DNA from: Elusimicrobiota bacterium
GTDB lineage: Bacteria > Elusimicrobiota > Elusimicrobia > FEN-1173
Reading direction: 5' to 3'
Length of the DNA stretch: 64,000 nt
NCBI GenBank assembly: GCA_016788905.1
Contig: JAEURZ010000001.1
Coordinates: 54,944-118,943, forward strand
Under the pieces are notes generated by a model. It saw only the letters and a list, made by a program, of their open reading frames with translations. It was not told where the DNA came from and did not search any database. The position numbers and the translations under genes were made by a program. Shown here one piece after another: positions 56,770 through 64,000 of the stretch (positions within the stretch are counted from its first letter, which is position 1; each line of letters starts with the position of its first letter).

Positions 56770-56825
56770 AGTATATTCAAAGATCATGAAAGGAAGGCTT
56801 AAGGAATTGTAAATTAGTTGTAAAT
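56770..56825 (-). promoter_or_regulatory. Conserved promoter/operator of giant gene A
   Basis: Boxes ATTTACAACT (56816-56825) and ATTTACAATT (56805-56814) are one base apart. After 29 bases comes TATACT (56770-56775) in the context TTGAATATACT, and the ATG follows six bases later. The whole element fits in the 96-base gap after queA. A further segment upstream (about 56826-56850) resembles that at gene B. Confidence 0.7.
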
Positions 56826-56859
56826 TACGATTAAATTTGGCGGGTTTTAGAGAAAAACG

Positions 56860-57942
56860 TTATAAAACAGCCATGGCGTCGCCGTAGGAGAGGAATCGGT
56901 AGCCTTGGGCGAGTGCTTCAACGTAGGATTCGCGGAGGGGGTCCAGCCCGGCGAAGGCGGCGGCCAGGAGGAGCGGCGTATGGCCGGGCATATGGAAATT
57001 TGTGAGAAGGCGATCGATGGAACGGAATTGATACCCTGGCGTAATGTAAAGAGAGGCGGCGCCCACCCCAGGAAGAAGCACACCGTCCGGCGTGGTGGCG
57101 GATTCGAGGGCGCGCACCGCGGTGGTTCCCACCGCCCACACTTTTTTCCCCTCCGCCCGGGCCAGGCGAACAGCCATGGCTGTTTCGGGTGGGATCCGAT
57201 AGGGTTCCGTGAGCATGTGATGGGCTCGGTAATCTTCCGTTGAAATGGGACGGAAAGTTCCCCACCCCACCCAGAGGGTTAAAAACTTGACGTGGACACC
57301 CATCTGTTTAACCCTCTCCAAGAGTTCGGGGGTAAAATGCAGGCCCGCGGTCGGGGCGGCCACGGCGCCCTGGGGCAAGGGCCCCTCTCCTTCCGCTTCG
57401 CTGGGCGCGGAATAGACAGTTTGATAGGCTTCTCGATCCGCGGCGGTGCCATCGGGAGAACGTTTGATATAGGGGGGAAGAGGCATCTGCCCCCGTCGTT
57501 CCAAGTCGGGACCCACTGGTTCAGAAAACGAAAGTTCCCATTCCCCATCGGGACATTCGCCCACCACGCACCCGTGAAGCCCCTCAGGGAATAAAATCTC
57601 GGTTCCCACCCGCGGGCGAGGCGTCACCAAAGCCGTCCATCGTTCAGCCCCTTCGCCCGGAAACCGGGCCAGGAGCAACACCGTCATTCGCCCGCCCGTT
57701 GGTTTTTTACCGAAAAGGCGCGCCGGGAGAACGCGAACGTCATTTAATACCAGGACATCCCCCCCAGTCAAATAGTGAGGCAAATCCGAAAAAACCCGGT
57801 GGGTCCGGGACCCGTCCTTTCGGTTGAGAACCAGCAAACGAGCCTGATCCCGTTTGGGGAGGGGGGTTTGGGCAATACGGTCCTGGGGGATCTGTGGGAA
57901 ACCCAAAAAGGAGTCGGAACGATGGGGCCTTACTCGTTCCAA
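56860..57942 (-). CDS. queA: S-adenosylmethionine:tRNA ribosyltransferase-isomerase
   Basis: About 360 residues. Family blocks are RIAQTPLPKRDQARLLVLNR, GDVLVLNDVRVLPARLFG, AAPTAGLHFTPELLERVKQMG, LTLWVGWGTFRPI and NFHMPGHTPLLLAAAFAG. It adds the epoxycyclopentane ring to preQ1-tRNA, one step after Tgt. The start is uncertain: no ATG precedes the conserved N-terminus. TTG at 57942, with AAGGTGG upstream and a 13-base overlap with spoIID, is preferred. TTG at 57906 is possible. The upstream extension of the frame to 58104 lies inside spoIID and is not family-like. Confidence 0.94.
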   Translation of the reverse strand: MERVRPHRSDSFLGFPQIPQDRIAQTPLPKRDQARLLVLNRKDGSRTHRVFSDLPHYLTGGDVLVLNDVRVLPARLFGKKPTGGRMTVLLLARFPGEGAERWTALVTPRPRVGTEILFPEGLHGCVVGECPDGEWELSFSEPVGPDLERRGQMPLPPYIKRSPDGTAADREAYQTVYSAPSEAEGEGPLPQGAVAAPTAGLHFTPELLERVKQMGVHVKFLTLWVGWGTFRPISTEDYRAHHMLTEPYRIPPETAMAVRLARAEGKKVWAVGTTAVRALESATTPDGVLLPGVGAASLYITPGYQFRSIDRLLTNFHMPGHTPLLLAAAFAGLDPLRESYVEALAQGYRFLSYGDAMAVL

Positions 57943-59075
57943 TCGACCACCTTCACATGATGGTAATAGGTTCGGAGGATATCTCCGTAAGACCTTCCTT
58001 TGTCCGCTTGCCCCTTCATTCCCCATTGGCAAACACCGACCCCATGACCCCATCCCCGACCATGGATCTGCCAGGCCCCATTCCGTTTCGAGATTCCGGT
58101 CCATAACGTGCTCCGAATGAGCCGGGGATCAACAACGGTTCGGAACTTATTGGCCAGAAGGTCCATTTTCCCCTGGTCTCCATAGAGCCTCAATTTGTAC
58201 ACCCGTCCAGAAGGCGTATGACTCAAAACACCGATCGCTCGAATGTGTCCCACATCAACACCCGCGGCTTTCAGCCGAGACCAAACCAAATCGTAAGGAA
58301 CCCGGGCCACCCAATGGGCGTAGGGGTTGGACTTACACCAGGAACATCGAGCCGCTTTAAGATGGGGAGCCCCGCCGTGTTCCCACACGTTTTCCGCAGA
58401 CTCCGTTGACCCACCACAACTGGAATGAAACACGGTACTCACTAAATGTCTTTTCCGATCCACCAAAACTTCCCCCCGGGTCTGCTCCACTGCGGTATCG
58501 GTCTTTTTGCGTTCGGCGGCGACACCCCCATACACTTGGCAATGGGGTTTCGAACACAAATCATATCCGGATCGGCCATGGCGGCCCCTGTTGCGAAGTC
58601 CATAGGTCCGGCTGATGACCGCCTGCGCCTTCAGCGATTGCTCCGGCCATTTGTCCGACGTTTCCATTTGTAAAACCCCACGCACATAGTCTTCAACGGA
58701 AAGGATGTTGACCACGCGAATGCCAGCCCCCTTCCGGGTCAGTTCGATCTGGCCACGGTAGACCCGTTTATTGATCACAACGGTACCCGACCGTTCGGTG
58801 GGAGAGACAAAAATTTTCGGACCCCAAGACTTCTTTCCAATTATAAATCCCTTGGAAGATAATTGAATTTTGGTTTGGGTTTTATACCGTTTTGTCTGCC
58901 GGGGGGACTCCCCCAATAAACGAAAGTCCCCTGGTCCCAATGTCACGGACGATTCCTGATCCATGAGCCCAATCCGAACCAAGGGGGAACGGGCGCCTAA
59001 AACCGGAGAGATCAATCCCAACGTGCAGATCAGCGCCAGAACGGCGCGTTGCGTCCGAAAAACAGAGGGGATCAT
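57930..59075 (-). CDS. SpoIID/LytB-domain protein
   Basis: 381 residues with an N-terminal signal segment ([18 protein letters not shown]). The SpoIID block [38 protein letters not shown] (about residues 125-160) holds the glutamate equivalent to the catalytic one. [26 protein letters not shown] near the end is the second signature. In Bacillus SpoIID cleaves denuded peptidoglycan glycan strands; in non-sporulating diderms homologues act on septal or peripheral murein. A CxxC in ARCSWCKSN is unusual but not diagnostic. It overlaps ruvB by four bases. Confidence 0.92.
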   Translation of the reverse strand: MIPSVFRTQRAVLALICTLGLISPVLGARSPLVRIGLMDQESSVTLGPGDFRLLGESPRQTKRYKTQTKIQLSSKGFIIGKKSWGPKIFVSPTERSGTVVINKRVYRGQIELTRKGAGIRVVNILSVEDYVRGVLQMETSDKWPEQSLKAQAVISRTYGLRNRGRHGRSGYDLCSKPHCQVYGGVAAERKKTDTAVEQTRGEVLVDRKRHLVSTVFHSSCGGSTESAENVWEHGGAPHLKAARCSWCKSNPYAHWVARVPYDLVWSRLKAAGVDVGHIRAIGVLSHTPSGRVYKLRLYGDQGKMDLLANKFRTVVDPRLIRSTLWTGISKRNGAWQIHGRGWGHGVGVCQWGMKGQADKGRSYGDILRTYYHHVKVVDWNE

Positions 59076-60106
59076 TGTCCGAACAGGCTAGGCTGGAGAG
59101 GCGGGGCGGGGAGAGGCAAGCCAAGGTGTTCATACGCCAAAGGCATCGCCACACGGCCCCGGGGAGTGCGAGCGAGGAAACCCGCCTTAATCAAAAAAGG
59201 TTCGTAGACATCTTCTAAGGTGTCACGCTGTTCACTGACCGCTACCGCCACTGTATCGGCCCCCACCGGGCCCCCACCGAATTTCGTGATCAACGCCATC
59301 AAGATTTTTCGGTCGATAGGGTCCAACCCCGCCTGGTCTACCTCCAAAGCGTCCAGGCCACGACGGGCCACCGCGTGGGTCACCCGCCCCCCCGCCTCCA
59401 CATCGGCAAAATCCCGGACCCGCCGGAGAAGGCGGTTGGCGATGCGCGGGGTGCCGCGCGATCGGTGGGAGACTTCCCGAGCGGCCTCGGGTTCAATGGG
59501 TGCATTCAACAAACGGCTCGAACGGGTGACAATGGCCGCCAAGTCCGCTTCATCGTAATAGTCCAGATTCGCAATGATCCCAAACCGCTCGCGCAGGGGG
59601 CCCGTTAAGAGACCCGCCCGCGTCGTCGCTCCCACCAGGGTGAATCGGGGCAGTGGCAATTTGATCGTTTTAGCGGAGGGCCCCTGTCCAATAATGATGT
59701 CCAGAGAAAAATCTTCCATGGCCGGATAAAGGGCTTCCTCCACCGTATGGTTCAACCGGTGGATCTCATCAATAAAAAAAATGTCGCCCTCTTTAAGGCT
59801 TGTCAAAAGCGCCGCCAAGTCCCCCACCCGTTCCAACACGGGCCCTGAGGTTTGACGAAGACCCACGTTTAATTCTTTCGCGATAATGTGCGCCAACGTG
59901 GTTTTTCCCAATCCCGGCGGGGCTGAAAAGAGACAATGGTCCAAAGCTTCTTTTCGTTTCTGAGCCGCTTGAATAAACACCTTCAGATTTTTTTTAAGCT
60001 TGTCCTGACCGACAAATTCGTCCAAACTTTGGGGACGAAGGGTAAAGTCCAACGTCGCGTCTTCCGGTAAAGGGTTTTGCGTGAGCGTCCGTTCGTCTTC
60101 TTCCAT
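59072..60106 (-). CDS. ruvB: Holliday junction branch migration ATPase RuvB
   Basis: 344 residues, standard length. [12 protein letters not shown], Walker [14 protein letters not shown] (near residue 62), Walker [11 protein letters not shown], sensor-1 LVGATTRAG and the C-terminal winged-helix [17 protein letters not shown] are all present. It drives branch migration together with RuvA, encoded four bases upstream. Confidence 0.98.
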   Translation of the reverse strand: MEEDERTLTQNPLPEDATLDFTLRPQSLDEFVGQDKLKKNLKVFIQAAQKRKEALDHCLFSAPPGLGKTTLAHIIAKELNVGLRQTSGPVLERVGDLAALLTSLKEGDIFFIDEIHRLNHTVEEALYPAMEDFSLDIIIGQGPSAKTIKLPLPRFTLVGATTRAGLLTGPLRERFGIIANLDYYDEADLAAIVTRSSRLLNAPIEPEAAREVSHRSRGTPRIANRLLRRVRDFADVEAGGRVTHAVARRGLDALEVDQAGLDPIDRKILMALITKFGGGPVGADTVAVAVSEQRDTLEDVYEPFLIKAGFLARTPRGRVAMPLAYEHLGLPLPAPPLQPSLFGQ

Positions 60107-60110
60107 TGAA

Positions 60111-60725
60111 TTAGCCTCTTCCCGCCAAGTGTCGCAACGATTCCCTCAAAATATCTTGGGATGTGGGCCGGCCCCCAAGAGTATCCCGGGCGGACTGGGC
60201 GGCTTGCCGCGCGGCCGGTTCTCGATACCCCAAACTGACGAGCCCCGCCACAGCCTCTTCAAAGGCGGAGGACGGTTCCGTCTCAGGAGATCCCCCAGGC
60301 AACGAGAGAGATTCCATCTTGCCCTGGAGAGCGGCCACCAGTTTCTCCGCCGTCTTGGAGGTGAACCCAAAAAGGACCACGAGAGATTTGGGGTCCTTGT
60401 TCATAACCGCGTGGCGGAAATCCGCCAAAGATTTGGCGGCCTTATCCAAAAGTTCCAGGGCTTTTTTGGCCCCGGTTCCAGGAACATTTTCGCGCAAGAC
60501 AAGGTACACCTGTTTTTCCAGCGGACTGAGAAACCCATACAACGAAGTCCCCCCCCCGTACATCGCCACCGATTCCACCACCAACAATCGGACCTCCTCC
60601 CCCACGGGCGGTAACCGGAGCGCCGACGCGGTGGAAAGCGTCACGTCATAACCGACCCCACCGGCCTCGATGACACAGCTGTGATCCGAACGTTCCACAA
60701 GAGGACCCCGGAGGGTGGCAATCAC
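60111..60725 (-). CDS. ruvA: Holliday junction DNA-binding protein RuvA
   Basis: 204 residues. The N-terminal OB domain starts [28 protein letters not shown]. Helix-hairpin-helix elements follow in [19 protein letters not shown] and [16 protein letters not shown], and the C-terminal RuvB-binding domain has [20 protein letters not shown]. Its ATG overlaps the ruvC stop by four bases. Confidence 0.97.
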   Translation of the reverse strand: MIATLRGPLVERSDHSCVIEAGGVGYDVTLSTASALRLPPVGEEVRLLVVESVAMYGGGTSLYGFLSPLEKQVYLVLRENVPGTGAKKALELLDKAAKSLADFRHAVMNKDPKSLVVLFGFTSKTAEKLVAALQGKMESLSLPGGSPETEPSSAFEEAVAGLVSLGYREPAARQAAQSARDTLGGRPTSQDILRESLRHLAGRG

Positions 60726-61216
60726 GCGGTCACCCCAGCCATATAGGAAGCACTATTGATGTGACACAGGGCAATGGCCAACGCGTCCGCCGCGTCGTCG
60801 GGTTTGGGAATGGTTTTTAAACGAAGAAGGCGCTGGACCATCGTTTGCATTTGGGATTTGTCCGCGGCACCATACCCGGTGAGGGCCATTTTCACTTGAC
60901 GAGGATTGTATTCATGAATGGGTAACCCGAGCTCGGCCAGGGTGAGAAGAATAGCTCCCCGGCCATGCCCCACCGAAGCGGCGGTACGACTGTTTTTGGC
61001 AATAAAAAGGTCTTCCACCGCGGCTAGGGTTGGGCACTCCCGCGCAACGATCTCCCGCAACCCACGGGCCAAAAACAACACCCGCTCTGCCAAGGGCCGA
61101 CCTTTGGGAGTTTCAATTACCCCATAGCCCCACACACGGTAGGATTCCCGCCCGTCCGCTTCCAAGACCGCCCAGCCCACTGTCCCGAGGCCGGGATCGA
61201 CACCCAGGACTTTCAA
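60722..61216 (-). CDS. ruvC: Crossover junction endodeoxyribonuclease RuvC
   Basis: 164 residues. The catalytic acids are visible: LGVDPGLGTVGWAV (Asp7), AAVEDLFIAKN (Glu in the central motif), and DDAADALAIALCH (C-terminal aspartates). NPRQVKMALTGYGAADKSQMQ is also family-specific. It resolves Holliday junctions. The start lies three bases after the yebC stop. Confidence 0.97.
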   Translation of the reverse strand: MKVLGVDPGLGTVGWAVLEADGRESYRVWGYGVIETPKGRPLAERVLFLARGLREIVARECPTLAAVEDLFIAKNSRTAASVGHGRGAILLTLAELGLPIHEYNPRQVKMALTGYGAADKSQMQTMVQRLLRLKTIPKPDDAADALAIALCHINSASYMAGVTA

Positions 61217-61219
61217 TAC

Positions 61220-61963
61220 CTAACCCTCACCCCCGGCTTCAATATCGCCGTTGGTGTAAACGTCCTTAACGTCGTCGTGGTTTTCGAGCTCTTCCATTAA
61301 TCCTTCCATCTGTCGGGCCGCCCCGTCTTTCAGAGTCACCGTGGTGGAAGGAAGAAGAGTAATTTCCGATGAATTAAGGGGAACCCCAGCGGCCTCAAGG
61401 GCGGCTTTCACTTTCTCGAAATCAGCGGGAGCCGTGAGAACCTGAAAAATCTCCGGGTCATCGGACTTAATATCTTCGGCCCCGGCCTCCAGGGCGACGG
61501 TCATCAATTTGTCTTCGTCTTGCCAAACCGATTTTTCGATGATCAGTTGACCCTTGGACTGAAACATCCACGCCACACACCCGGATTCACCCAAATTCCC
61601 CCCATGGGAGGAAAAAACTTTTCGGATTTCCGAACTGGTCCGGTTCCTGTTATCGGTCGTCCCCGTAAAGAAAACGGCGGCTCCACCAGGCCCATACCCC
61701 TCGTAGCTCACTTCCTCAAAAGTCATGCCCGGGATTTCGCCGGTTCCCCGCTGGATGGCCTTCTTCACATTATCAAAGGGCATGTTGGCGGCCCGACCGT
61801 CTTCAATGGCTTTCCGAAGCCGGGGGTTATTTTCCGGGAGCCCGCCCCCGGTTCGCGCCGCAATGGTGAGTTCTCGGACGATGCGTGTGAACACTTTCCC
61901 TTTTTTGGCGTCCAACGCCCCTTTTTTGTGTTTAATCCCTGCCCATCGGCTGTGACCGGACAT
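61220..61963 (-). CDS. yebC: YebC/PmpR family regulatory/translation factor
   Basis: The start is the ATG at 61963, after AAGGAG, giving the invariant MSGHSRWAGIKHKKGALDAKKGKVFTRI. 247 residues. Other blocks are NMPFDNVKKAIQRGTGE, YEGYGPGGAAVFFTGTTDNRNRT and EELENHDDVKDVYTNGDIE. Members were described as transcriptional regulators and more recently as ribosome factors for difficult (proline-rich) stretches. Linkage to ruvC is a common arrangement. It is the first gene of the yebC-ruvC-ruvA-ruvB-spoIID-queA operon. Confidence 0.97.
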   Translation of the reverse strand: MSGHSRWAGIKHKKGALDAKKGKVFTRIVRELTIAARTGGGLPENNPRLRKAIEDGRAANMPFDNVKKAIQRGTGEIPGMTFEEVSYEGYGPGGAAVFFTGTTDNRNRTSSEIRKVFSSHGGNLGESGCVAWMFQSKGQLIIEKSVWQDEDKLMTVALEAGAEDIKSDDPEIFQVLTAPADFEKVKAALEAAGVPLNSSEITLLPSTTVTLKDGAARQMEGLMEELENHDDVKDVYTNGDIEAGGEG

Positions 61964-61997
61964 AATAGTCGCTCCTTCGTAAAACGGTGTGATGTCG

Positions 61998-62026
61998 ATC
62001 TTACCAGATCGGATTCCGAGTGACAA
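61998..62026 (-). promoter_or_regulatory. Promoter of the yebC-ruvCAB-spoIID-queA operon
   Basis: On the minus strand TTGTCA (62021-62026) and TAAGAT (61998-62003) are separated by exactly 17 bases. The hexamer lies 34 bases before the yebC ATG. Both elements match the sigma-70 consensus well. Confidence 0.7.
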
Positions 62027-62053
62027 CGCCTTCTTCCTTCCGGGGAAAACCGT

Positions 62054-62059
62054 TATACT
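62054..62059 (+). promoter_or_regulatory. Possible -10 box of the Omp85-like gene
   Basis: TATACT lies only nine bases before the ATG at 62069, without a good -35. If used, the transcript would begin at or next to the start codon. No Shine-Dalgarno is visible. Confidence 0.35.
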
Positions 62060-62068
62060 TTAAAAATT

Positions 62069-63685
62069 ATGCGGGACCGATTCCTTTTCCCACCCCTTCG
62101 ATGGGGCGCACGGTGTATCGCGGGGGTGTGCCTTGTTGTTCTGGCGGGGCCGGCCACCGCCAGCGAACCGACCTTCGAGGGCTATCGGATCGAAAACATT
62201 TACATCATGCGCCGTCAAATTTTCGACACCTCCGTACCGTCGGAAAACAAACTCTTGTATCGCACCATCAATCGCCTTCACGTGCTGACCAAGGAAAGCG
62301 CGGTTTACCATCAGTTGCTGTTTAAGAAAGGGGAAGCATTCAACCCCATCATTGCCAAAGAAACGGAACGGGCGCTTCGACGCATTCTTCGCCTGCGGGA
62401 TATTCGCGTTCGTCCCGTTCCCGTGGGCCCCGACACCGTCGACGTGATCATTGAAACCCAAGACACCTGGACCACAGAGCCCTTCGTGGGCGCCTCCGGT
62501 TCAGGAAACGATAAGAAGTATGTTATCGGGATCCGCGAACGTAATCTCTCGGGGTATGGAAAATCTGTTGGATTTATCTACAAGAGAGAGCCTGATCTGG
62601 TGACCCGATCCTTCTCCTACGACGACCCCGCCTTGTGGGGGACGCCCCTGCGATTGTCTGGGAATTACGCGGACACCGCCGAGGGTTCCTCCAGGTCCTT
62701 GGCCCTTGAAAAACCATTTTCCGCCAGCGTAACACCCTTCGGATTTAAGACGTTGGGATCCTACGAAAAGAGCGACTCCCTCCTTTATGAAAAGGGATCT
62801 GAAGTGGCTCGCTTCACGCGCGAGGAACGGGAACTGGGAGGGCATTTTAAATTCTCCCGTGGGTCAACCGCCCTTCGCGTTCGGCGCTTGGGGTTCGGTT
62901 ATCGTTTCCTTCACCGAGAACTTTTTGATGGGGAAAACGCCAACCGCCTTTCCGACGATTCCGTCTATCATCTTTTCGGACCGCACTTCGAATGGCAAAA
63001 AATGGCCTTCGTGACAGAAAACCACATTCGGCTTTATTCACGCGAGGAAGATTTTAATCTGGGCCCGGCTTTGGAGGGAAACGTAGGCATCTCCCAATCC
63101 CGCTGGAGCCGGGGAGCCCAAAACGCGACCTTCATTCAAACCCAGTTTTCCCAGGGGCATCTGTGGCGTCCGGGGCAATTCTGTTTGGCAACAATTCTAG
63201 GGAAGGCTCGTTATGAACAGGGATGGAAAGACACAGACACTCGCTTCGACCTCGAATATTACAATCGGATTCGGCCCTGGAGCACCTGGGCGGGCCGCGT
63301 ATCCTGGGAACAAATCCTTAATCCGGACTCGGACTCCCAACTCCTTTTAGGAGGCGATTCGGGATTAAGGGGATACCCTCTAAACCAGTTTGCGGGGAAT
63401 CGCCTTTTGGTGGCCAACATCGAAAACCGATTGTTCGTCGTGGACGAGGTCTTCAAACTTTTCGGGATCGGGGCCGTGGCCTTTGCCGACGTGGGTTACG
63501 CCTGGCCCCGAGGTACCGCCCCTGTGGTGGGGGATCTTCGCGCCGATTACGGCGCCGGCCTTCGTTTTCATCTCTCGCGAGCCAGTTTGGGACAGGTCAT
63601 CCGTTTGGATGTGGCGTGGCCCACCCGTTCGACAGAAGGGAGCCGGTCCCCGGTCTACACCTTTGGGACAGGGCAGGTGTTTTAA
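62069..63685 (+). CDS. Omp85-superfamily outer-membrane barrel protein
   Basis: 538 residues. A signal peptide (RCIAGVCLVVLAGPATASE) precedes one POTRA-like domain (about 40-130: YRIENIYIMRR... GEAFNPIIAKETERALRRILRLRDIRV... VDVIIETQDTWT). The remaining 400 residues are alternating beta-strand sequence rich in aromatic girdles. The motif LLGGDSGLRGYPLNQFAGNRL near residue 430 is the VRGF/Y-type loop-6 motif of Omp85 proteins. The C-terminus ends in an aromatic residue. With a single POTRA it is nearer to TamA/patatin-associated or ShlB-like barrels than to BamA, which usually has five. Its role could be lipid or protein insertion; this cannot be decided. It is transcribed divergently from yebC. 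Confidence 0.85.
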   Translation: MRDRFLFPPLRWGARCIAGVCLVVLAGPATASEPTFEGYRIENIYIMRRQIFDTSVPSENKLLYRTINRLHVLTKESAVYHQLLFKKGEAFNPIIAKETERALRRILRLRDIRVRPVPVGPDTVDVIIETQDTWTTEPFVGASGSGNDKKYVIGIRERNLSGYGKSVGFIYKREPDLVTRSFSYDDPALWGTPLRLSGNYADTAEGSSRSLALEKPFSASVTPFGFKTLGSYEKSDSLLYEKGSEVARFTREERELGGHFKFSRGSTALRVRRLGFGYRFLHRELFDGENANRLSDDSVYHLFGPHFEWQKMAFVTENHIRLYSREEDFNLGPALEGNVGISQSRWSRGAQNATFIQTQFSQGHLWRPGQFCLATILGKARYEQGWKDTDTRFDLEYYNRIRPWSTWAGRVSWEQILNPDSDSQLLLGGDSGLRGYPLNQFAGNRLLVANIENRLFVVDEVFKLFGIGAVAFADVGYAWPRGTAPVVGDLRADYGAGLRFHLSRASLGQVIRLDVAWPTRSTEGSRSPVYTFGTGQVF

Positions 63686-63714
63686 CCTCCAGGCTGTGAT
63701 AGAATAAACACCTC

Positions 63715-64000
63715 ATGGCACTCACGGGCGAATACGAAATCACACAACAGATCGGGACCCTCTCGGTTCAATGGACAGGGGCCACACTCCCTGGAGAGAT
63801 AACGTACATTTCCTTGTTCCTTTTGGCGGTCTTGCCTTTCCTTTTTTTCTTCAGGGGGTTCGTGAGCCAGTTTGCCGACCGGCATCTCCACATTCACTGG
63901 AGTCCACGCGTGTTTGGAATCGGAGCTCCGGTGATCTCCCTCGTCTGTGGGATTCTTCTTTATTTTGCCCATATTCCTCCCCAGATTTCCACTTGGGAAC
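63715..64000 (+). CDS. Membrane protein, N-terminal part (cut by window edge)
   Basis: From the ATG at 63715, 95 codons are open to the right edge. The peptide starts MALTGEYEITQQIGTLSVQW and contains two strongly hydrophobic stretches (YISLFLLAVLPFLFFF and GIGAPVISLVCGILLYFA). No family is recognised. It begins 29 bases after the barrel gene, on the same strand, with no clear Shine-Dalgarno. Confidence 0.6.
   Translation, partial: MALTGEYEITQQIGTLSVQWTGATLPGEITYISLFLLAVLPFLFFFRGFVSQFADRHLHIHWSPRVFGIGAPVISLVCGILLYFAHIPPQISTWE

Noticed and set aside
32186..56859. Giant block as a classical mobile element
   Set aside because: No transposase, integrase, terminal inverted repeats or target duplication were seen at either edge; the only repeats are the promoter boxes.

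Overview
The window comes from a diderm (Gram-negative-type) bacterium. It carries lipid A and core-LPS genes (lpxL, lpxK, waaA, kdsB, a heptose-7-phosphate kinase, two GT9 heptosyltransferase-like genes), a type IV pilus ATPase and an Omp85-type barrel. Almost every gene is on the minus strand, with frequent 4-base stop/start overlaps. The gene content and the presence of very large exported proteins suggest Omnitrophota or Elusimicrobiota. That placement is an inference from content, not from a phylogenetic marker analysis.

Layout, left to right. 1-3422: an AddA/AddB-like helicase-nuclease pair, with addA cut by the left edge. 3693-3776: tRNA-Leu(UAA). 3796-10750: a TrpB2-type tryptophan synthase beta chain preceded by a hairpin-rich 480-base leader, a LOG-family protein, a glycerol-3-phosphate dehydrogenase, the PilB ATPase and a small two-TM protein. 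10774-16233: pyrG, kdsB, hldE kinase domain, a membrane protein, a DUF3108 protein and an ICMT/PEMT-like methyltransferase. 16264-16715: a gene-free stretch with a 295-bp inverted-repeat-bounded element. 16716-30978: a densely packed run tgt-yajC-secD-secF-hypothetical-DUF374 acyltransferase-waaA-GT9-GT4-GT4-GT2-deacetylase-GT9-lpxK-lpxL, read right to left. It joins the Sec accessory subunits to outer-membrane glycolipid assembly. 31010-32185: an AAA/DUF4143 ATPase with its own promoter. 32366-56763: three consecutive giant genes (2658, 3502 and 1872 codons). 56860-61963: queA, spoIID, ruvB, ruvA, ruvC and yebC, read from a good promoter at 62 kb. 62069-64000: the only plus-strand genes, an Omp85-like barrel and the start of a membrane protein.

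The three giants are the most unusual part. Each has a signal peptide followed at once by an FWxxR motif, then a shared module of about 450-550 residues whose conserved motifs (QDxH, LEG, GGxHxEG) recall the Tiki/ChaN/erythromycin-esterase type of fold. Next come hydrophobic segments, and then a different set of enzyme-like domains in each. One has a kinase-like fold plus a PPP-type phosphatase. One has YvcK/CofD-like, HAD-IIB-like, phosphoglucose-isomerase-like, PPP phosphatase and paired ACT domains. One has an amylo-glucosidase-like domain plus a GT4 glycosyltransferase. Each is preceded by the same promoter layout: two 10-bp boxes in direct repeat with an 11-bp period, then 28-29 bp, then a -10-like hexamer with no recognisable -35. 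This argues that the three genes form one co-regulated family. They lie between queA and tgt, which are neighbours in many bacteria.
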